Shown here: positions 61,082-64,000 of the stretch, one piece after another
Position numbering within the stretch: the stretch's first letter is position 1
Layout of the letters: each line of letters opens with the position of its first letter
Assembly: GCA_030148545.1 (NCBI GenBank)
Contig: JASBTF010000002.1
Location: 547,218 to 611,217 of the forward strand
DNA length: 64,000 nt
Reading direction: 5' to 3'
From: Pseudomonadota bacterium
Lineage (GTDB): Bacteria > Pseudomonadota > Alphaproteobacteria > UBA2136 > JASBTF01
Position numbers and translations under genes: made by a program
The notes under the pieces: generated by a model
Told to the model about the DNA's origin: nothing
What the model saw: the letters and a program-made list of their open reading frames with translations, nothing else
Database searches by the model: none

Positions 61082-63357
61082 GCGTCGCTATCTGCCTTTT
61101 GTGCCTCTACCACGGCCAGCGCTGTCATGTTCACAATGCGGCGCACCGTTGCTGTTGGGTTAAGAATATGCACCGGTTTGGACATGCCCATAAGAATAGG
61201 GCCAATATATTCGGTAGTGCTGTTGGTATAACGCAGCAAGTTAAAGGCAATGTTAGCCGCATCCACATTAGGCATCAGCAGCACATTTGCGTGCTGGTCA
61301 AAGCACGTATCAGGGAAAATTGCTCTCAGCGCGTCAATGTCCATGGCTAGGTCGGCTTGCATTTCACCTTCAATAGCGATATCTGGCCACTGGCTGCGCA
61401 CTAGGCGGTAGGCCTGCTGCATTTTTAGAGCATCACGGTCTTTACTGGCGCCAAAGTTACTGTGCGATAGCATGGCAATGCGTGGCTCCACACCAAAATG
61501 TTGTACTTCATCCCATGCTAGGTGCGCCATTTCGGCGATCATCATGGCTGATGGGTCAACATTGGCGTGGGTATCCGCCACAAAAATGGTGCGGTCACGG
61601 TGCAAAAGCAGTTGCAACGCATAGGTATGGCTCACACCCTCTTTAAGCGGAATAATTGGTTGAATCACGCGCATGTAACGTTCAAAACGCCCGCTCATAC
61701 CAGCTACCATGGCATCAGCTTCGCCAAGGCGTAGCATCATCGCAGCAAAGCTGGACCAACGGCTACGCATTTGCACCGCTGCTTCGCTTTGTAGCAAGCC
61801 TTCACGGCGACGTAGCTTGTAGAGCTCATCAGCGTAAGGCTCCAAGCGTTCATCGCGCTGAGGGTCAATAAAGGTGCAGTTTTCACCAGGGTTTAGGCTC
61901 AGGCCAAGTTCCTTAATCAGCGGTAGTGTTACGTCGGTACGGCCAAGTAGAATAGGGTGGGCTAAGCCCTCGCTCACAACTTGTTGTGCAGCACGCAAAA
62001 TGCGCTCATCTTCCCCTTCTGGGTACACGACGCGGCGTGGGTCCTTACGGGCGCCAGTCATTAGGCGGCGCATAATGGTAAAGCTACGGTCTAGCGTATC
62101 TTCTAGGGACTGAGAGTAAGTATCTAAATCCTCAATAGGGCGTGTCGCTACGCCAGTTTTCATTGCTGCTTCAGCTACTGCTGGTGCAATAGAAGGTAAC
62201 AGGCGACTATCAAACGGTTTTGGGATTAGGTAGTCAGGCCCAAATTTGAGTTGTTTTACCTTATATACCGCGTGCAGTCCTGGATCTGGTGCTTCTTGAG
62301 CCAGCTCAGCCAACGCATTGGCTGCTGCCAGTTTCATTTCGGAGTTAAAGGTTTTTGCACCGCAGTCCAAGGCGCCACGGAACAGGTAAGGGAAGCCTAG
62401 TACATTGTTAATTTGGTTCGGGAAGTCCGAACGGCCGGTACCAATAATAGCATCAGGGCGAACTTCCTTAGCTAAGTCAGGCATAATCTCGGGCGTTGGA
62501 TTGGCCATGGCAAAAATTACCGGCTTTTTCGCCATGGTGGAGAGCATTTCAGGCTTGAGAATACCACCAGCAGAAAGCCCAAAGAAGAAATCTGCACCAT
62601 CAATAGCATCGGTCAGTGTGCGGTTTTTTGTTTTGTGCGCAAATGGCACTAGTTTTTCGTGTAGGTCGTCACGCTCGCTATGAATCACGCCGTTTACATC
62701 TACCAGTGTAATGTTTTTAGCGGGAACACCATAGTCTACCAGCAAGCTCATGCAGGCAAGGCCAGCTGCACCAGCGCCAACAGTAACAATTTTTACTTTA
62801 TCTTTCTTTTTGCCGGCAACTTTCAACGCATTAATAAATGCTGCACAAACAATAATAGCGGTACCGTGTTGGTCATCGTGTAGTACTGGAATATCCAGTT
62901 TTTCGCGCAGCTGTTCTTCAATATAAAAACATTCAGGCGCTTTAATGTCCTCTAGGTTAATGCCGCCAAAAGTAGGGGCCATGGCTACCACTGCATCAAT
63001 AAACTTATCCGGGTCAGCAGCGTCTAGCTCCAGGTCAAATACGTCGATATTAGCAAATTTTTTAAACAGAACAGCCTTACCTTCCATAACAGGTTTGGAG
63101 GCAAGCGGGCCAATATTACCCAAACCAAGCACGGCACTACCGTTGGTGACTACTGCAACAAGGTTCCCCTTAGATGTATAGTTATTAGCCTCTGCCGGGT
63201 TATCGGCAATGGCGGTACAAACTTCGGCCACGCCTGGGGTGTAGCCCAGGCTTAAATCTTCCTGTGTTACCAGCGGTTTGGTACTAACAACCTCAATTTT
63301 CCCGGCTTTGGGTTGGCTGTGATAATTTAATGCTTTGGTTTTCAAATCTTGCGACAT
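61078..63357 (-). CDS. maeB: NADP-dependent malic enzyme, MaeB type
   Basis: Decarboxylates malate to pyruvate with reduction of NADP. It has 759 residues: an N-terminal malic-enzyme half (about 1-425, with [37 protein letters not shown] and NFPNQINNV-type [14 protein letters not shown]) fused to a C-terminal phosphotransacetylase-like half (about 430-759), thought to be regulatory. This two-part form is common in proteobacteria. The stop overlaps the mgtE start. Confidence 0.95.
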   Translation of the reverse strand: MSQDLKTKALNYHSQPKAGKIEVVSTKPLVTQEDLSLGYTPGVAEVCTAIADNPAEANNYTSKGNLVAVVTNGSAVLGLGNIGPLASKPVMEGKAVLFKKFANIDVFDLELDAADPDKFIDAVVAMAPTFGGINLEDIKAPECFYIEEQLREKLDIPVLHDDQHGTAIIVCAAFINALKVAGKKKDKVKIVTVGAGAAGLACMSLLVDYGVPAKNITLVDVNGVIHSERDDLHEKLVPFAHKTKNRTLTDAIDGADFFFGLSAGGILKPEMLSTMAKKPVIFAMANPTPEIMPDLAKEVRPDAIIGTGRSDFPNQINNVLGFPYLFRGALDCGAKTFNSEMKLAAANALAELAQEAPDPGLHAVYKVKQLKFGPDYLIPKPFDSRLLPSIAPAVAEAAMKTGVATRPIEDLDTYSQSLEDTLDRSFTIMRRLMTGARKDPRRVVYPEGEDERILRAAQQVVSEGLAHPILLGRTDVTLPLIKELGLSLNPGENCTFIDPQRDERLEPYADELYKLRRREGLLQSEAAVQMRSRWSSFAAMMLRLGEADAMVAGMSGRFERYMRVIQPIIPLKEGVSHTYALQLLLHRDRTIFVADTHANVDPSAMMIAEMAHLAWDEVQHFGVEPRIAMLSHSNFGASKDRDALKMQQAYRLVRSQWPDIAIEGEMQADLAMDIDALRAIFPDTCFDQHANVLLMPNVDAANIAFNLLRYTNSTTEYIGPILMGMSKPVHILNPTATVRRIVNMTALAVVEAQKADSDA

Positions 63358-63460
63358 GCTGATTCTCTTTTATTTTATGCGCCAAAAGAGTGCGCAAAAA
63401 GCATCGCTTAATCAACCTTTATACCCGTGTATAGGGCGCTGAAAGGTGAGGGGGTGTGGT

Positions 63461-64000
63461 TTACTTGTATATGAGTTGCTTAAGCTTGCTCAGAATGTCC
63501 GCAGATGTTTCTCGGCTGCCAAAGTGTGTCACGTACTTTCCATCAGGCCCCATGAGGTAGCTAAAGCCAGAGTGGTCTAACAGATAATCGTCAGGGTAGT
63601 TTGGGTCGCGGGGTGGGCGCTTGGCATAGTAAACCAAAAAGCTTTTAGCCACGTTGTGAGTTGTGCTTACGGTGTCGCTTGGTTTGGCGCTATCGGTCAA
63701 GGCCAGTAAGTCAGGGTGAAAAGCTTGGGCATATTCACCAACTACAGCGCTTGTGTCGCGCTCTGGGTCTAGTGTGATGAAAACAAGCTGTAATTGCTCT
63801 TGCGCAGTTTTAGGTAGCTGCTCGTACACATTTGCCATTTTAGCCAGTTCGGTTGGGCATACATCGGGGCAAAAGGTAAAGCCAAAAAATACCCAGTAAT
63901 ATTTGCCGCGTAGTTCTGTGGTGCAAAAGCTTCCTCCACTTGGTGTGCTTAGGCAAAAATCGGCGCCAATGTCTGGTGTATCGGGGGTTGGATTTTGCAA
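63461..64000 (-). CDS. SCO1/SenC family copper chaperone (partial)
   Basis: A thioredoxin-fold protein that helps assemble the CuA site of cytochrome oxidase. The visible 179 residues contain FTFCPDVCPTELAK, with the CXXXC copper ligands, and LLDHSGFSYLMGP with the third ligand histidine. The window ends inside or at the start of the gene; an N-terminal membrane anchor or signal is expected upstream and is not seen. Confidence 0.88.
   Translation of the reverse strand: MQNPTPDTPDIGADFCLSTPSGGSFCTTELRGKYYWVFFGFTFCPDVCPTELAKMANVYEQLPKTAQEQLQLVFITLDPERDTSAVVGEYAQAFHPDLLALTDSAKPSDTVSTTHNVAKSFLVYYAKRPPRDPNYPDDYLLDHSGFSYLMGPDGKYVTHFGSRETSADILSKLKQLIYK

Overview
The window is a stretch of alphaproteobacterial chromosome dominated by housekeeping genes. 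The evidence is gene order (tatABC-serS-pcm-nlpD-yajC-secDF; argS-SPOR-nagZ; adk next to secY; popZ directly before valS) and a PopZ-type pole organiser. Base composition is moderate, and core genes favour GTA/GTG/GTT, ATT and CTG/TTG over GTC and ATC. I cannot name the genus. No insertion sequence, prophage, CRISPR array, rRNA gene or normal tRNA gene was seen.

Layout. 1-13.4 kb: xseB-ispA, a reverse operon (coiled-coil gene-zapA-fthC-nudix-yebC), pgk, an orphan VirB11/CpaF-type ATPase, then tsf-pyrH-frr-uppS-rseP interrupted by small reverse-strand genes of unknown function. Three long imperfect palindromes of one family lie just downstream of ispA, pgk and rseP. 13.5-34.9 kb: bamA and the ribosomal superoperon (rpsL-rpsG-fusA; rpsJ to rpsQ; rplN to secY; adk-infA-rpmJ; rpsM-rpsK-rpoA-rplQ). 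34.9-44.5 kb: fabD, rpsF-rpsR-rplI, fabG, acetoacetyl-CoA synthetase, popZ, valS. 44.6-58.8 kb: erpA, argS, a SPOR protein, nagZ, small orphan genes, tatABC, serS, pcm, a YqaA-like membrane protein, an NlpD-like lipoprotein, yajC-secD-secF, a superoxide dismutase. 58.8-64 kb: an unknown gene, mgtE, maeB and a truncated SCO1 gene.

The most unusual region is the 393 bases between fusA and rpsJ, where tuf normally lies. There is no tuf. Instead there are two tRNA-like structures with good T arms, D arms and encoded CCA but no normal anticodon loop. One carries a GAAA-capped hairpin in the anticodon arm. Each is closed by flanking inverted repeats that extend the acceptor stem and pair the A of CCA. 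Two more hairpins follow before rpsJ. I read this as a tRNA-derived RNA processing or regulatory module in the ribosomal-protein transcript, not as decoding tRNAs.

Other patterns: several promoters have a -35/-10 pair with 17-18 bp spacing whose -10 box lies only 6-8 bases before the ATG, suggesting leaderless mRNAs (pgk, the VirB11-like gene, rseP, bamA, ydcF, and the first gene of the zapA operon). Several ribosomal proteins (L4, L24, S5, L17, S17, S18) and YajC carry low-complexity charged extensions. Small orphan genes with different codon use sit at the joints between core operons, including the place where scpA-scpB usually lie. rpmD, scpAB, cdsA, dxr, surE and rpsB are absent from their usual places; they may be elsewhere in the genome.
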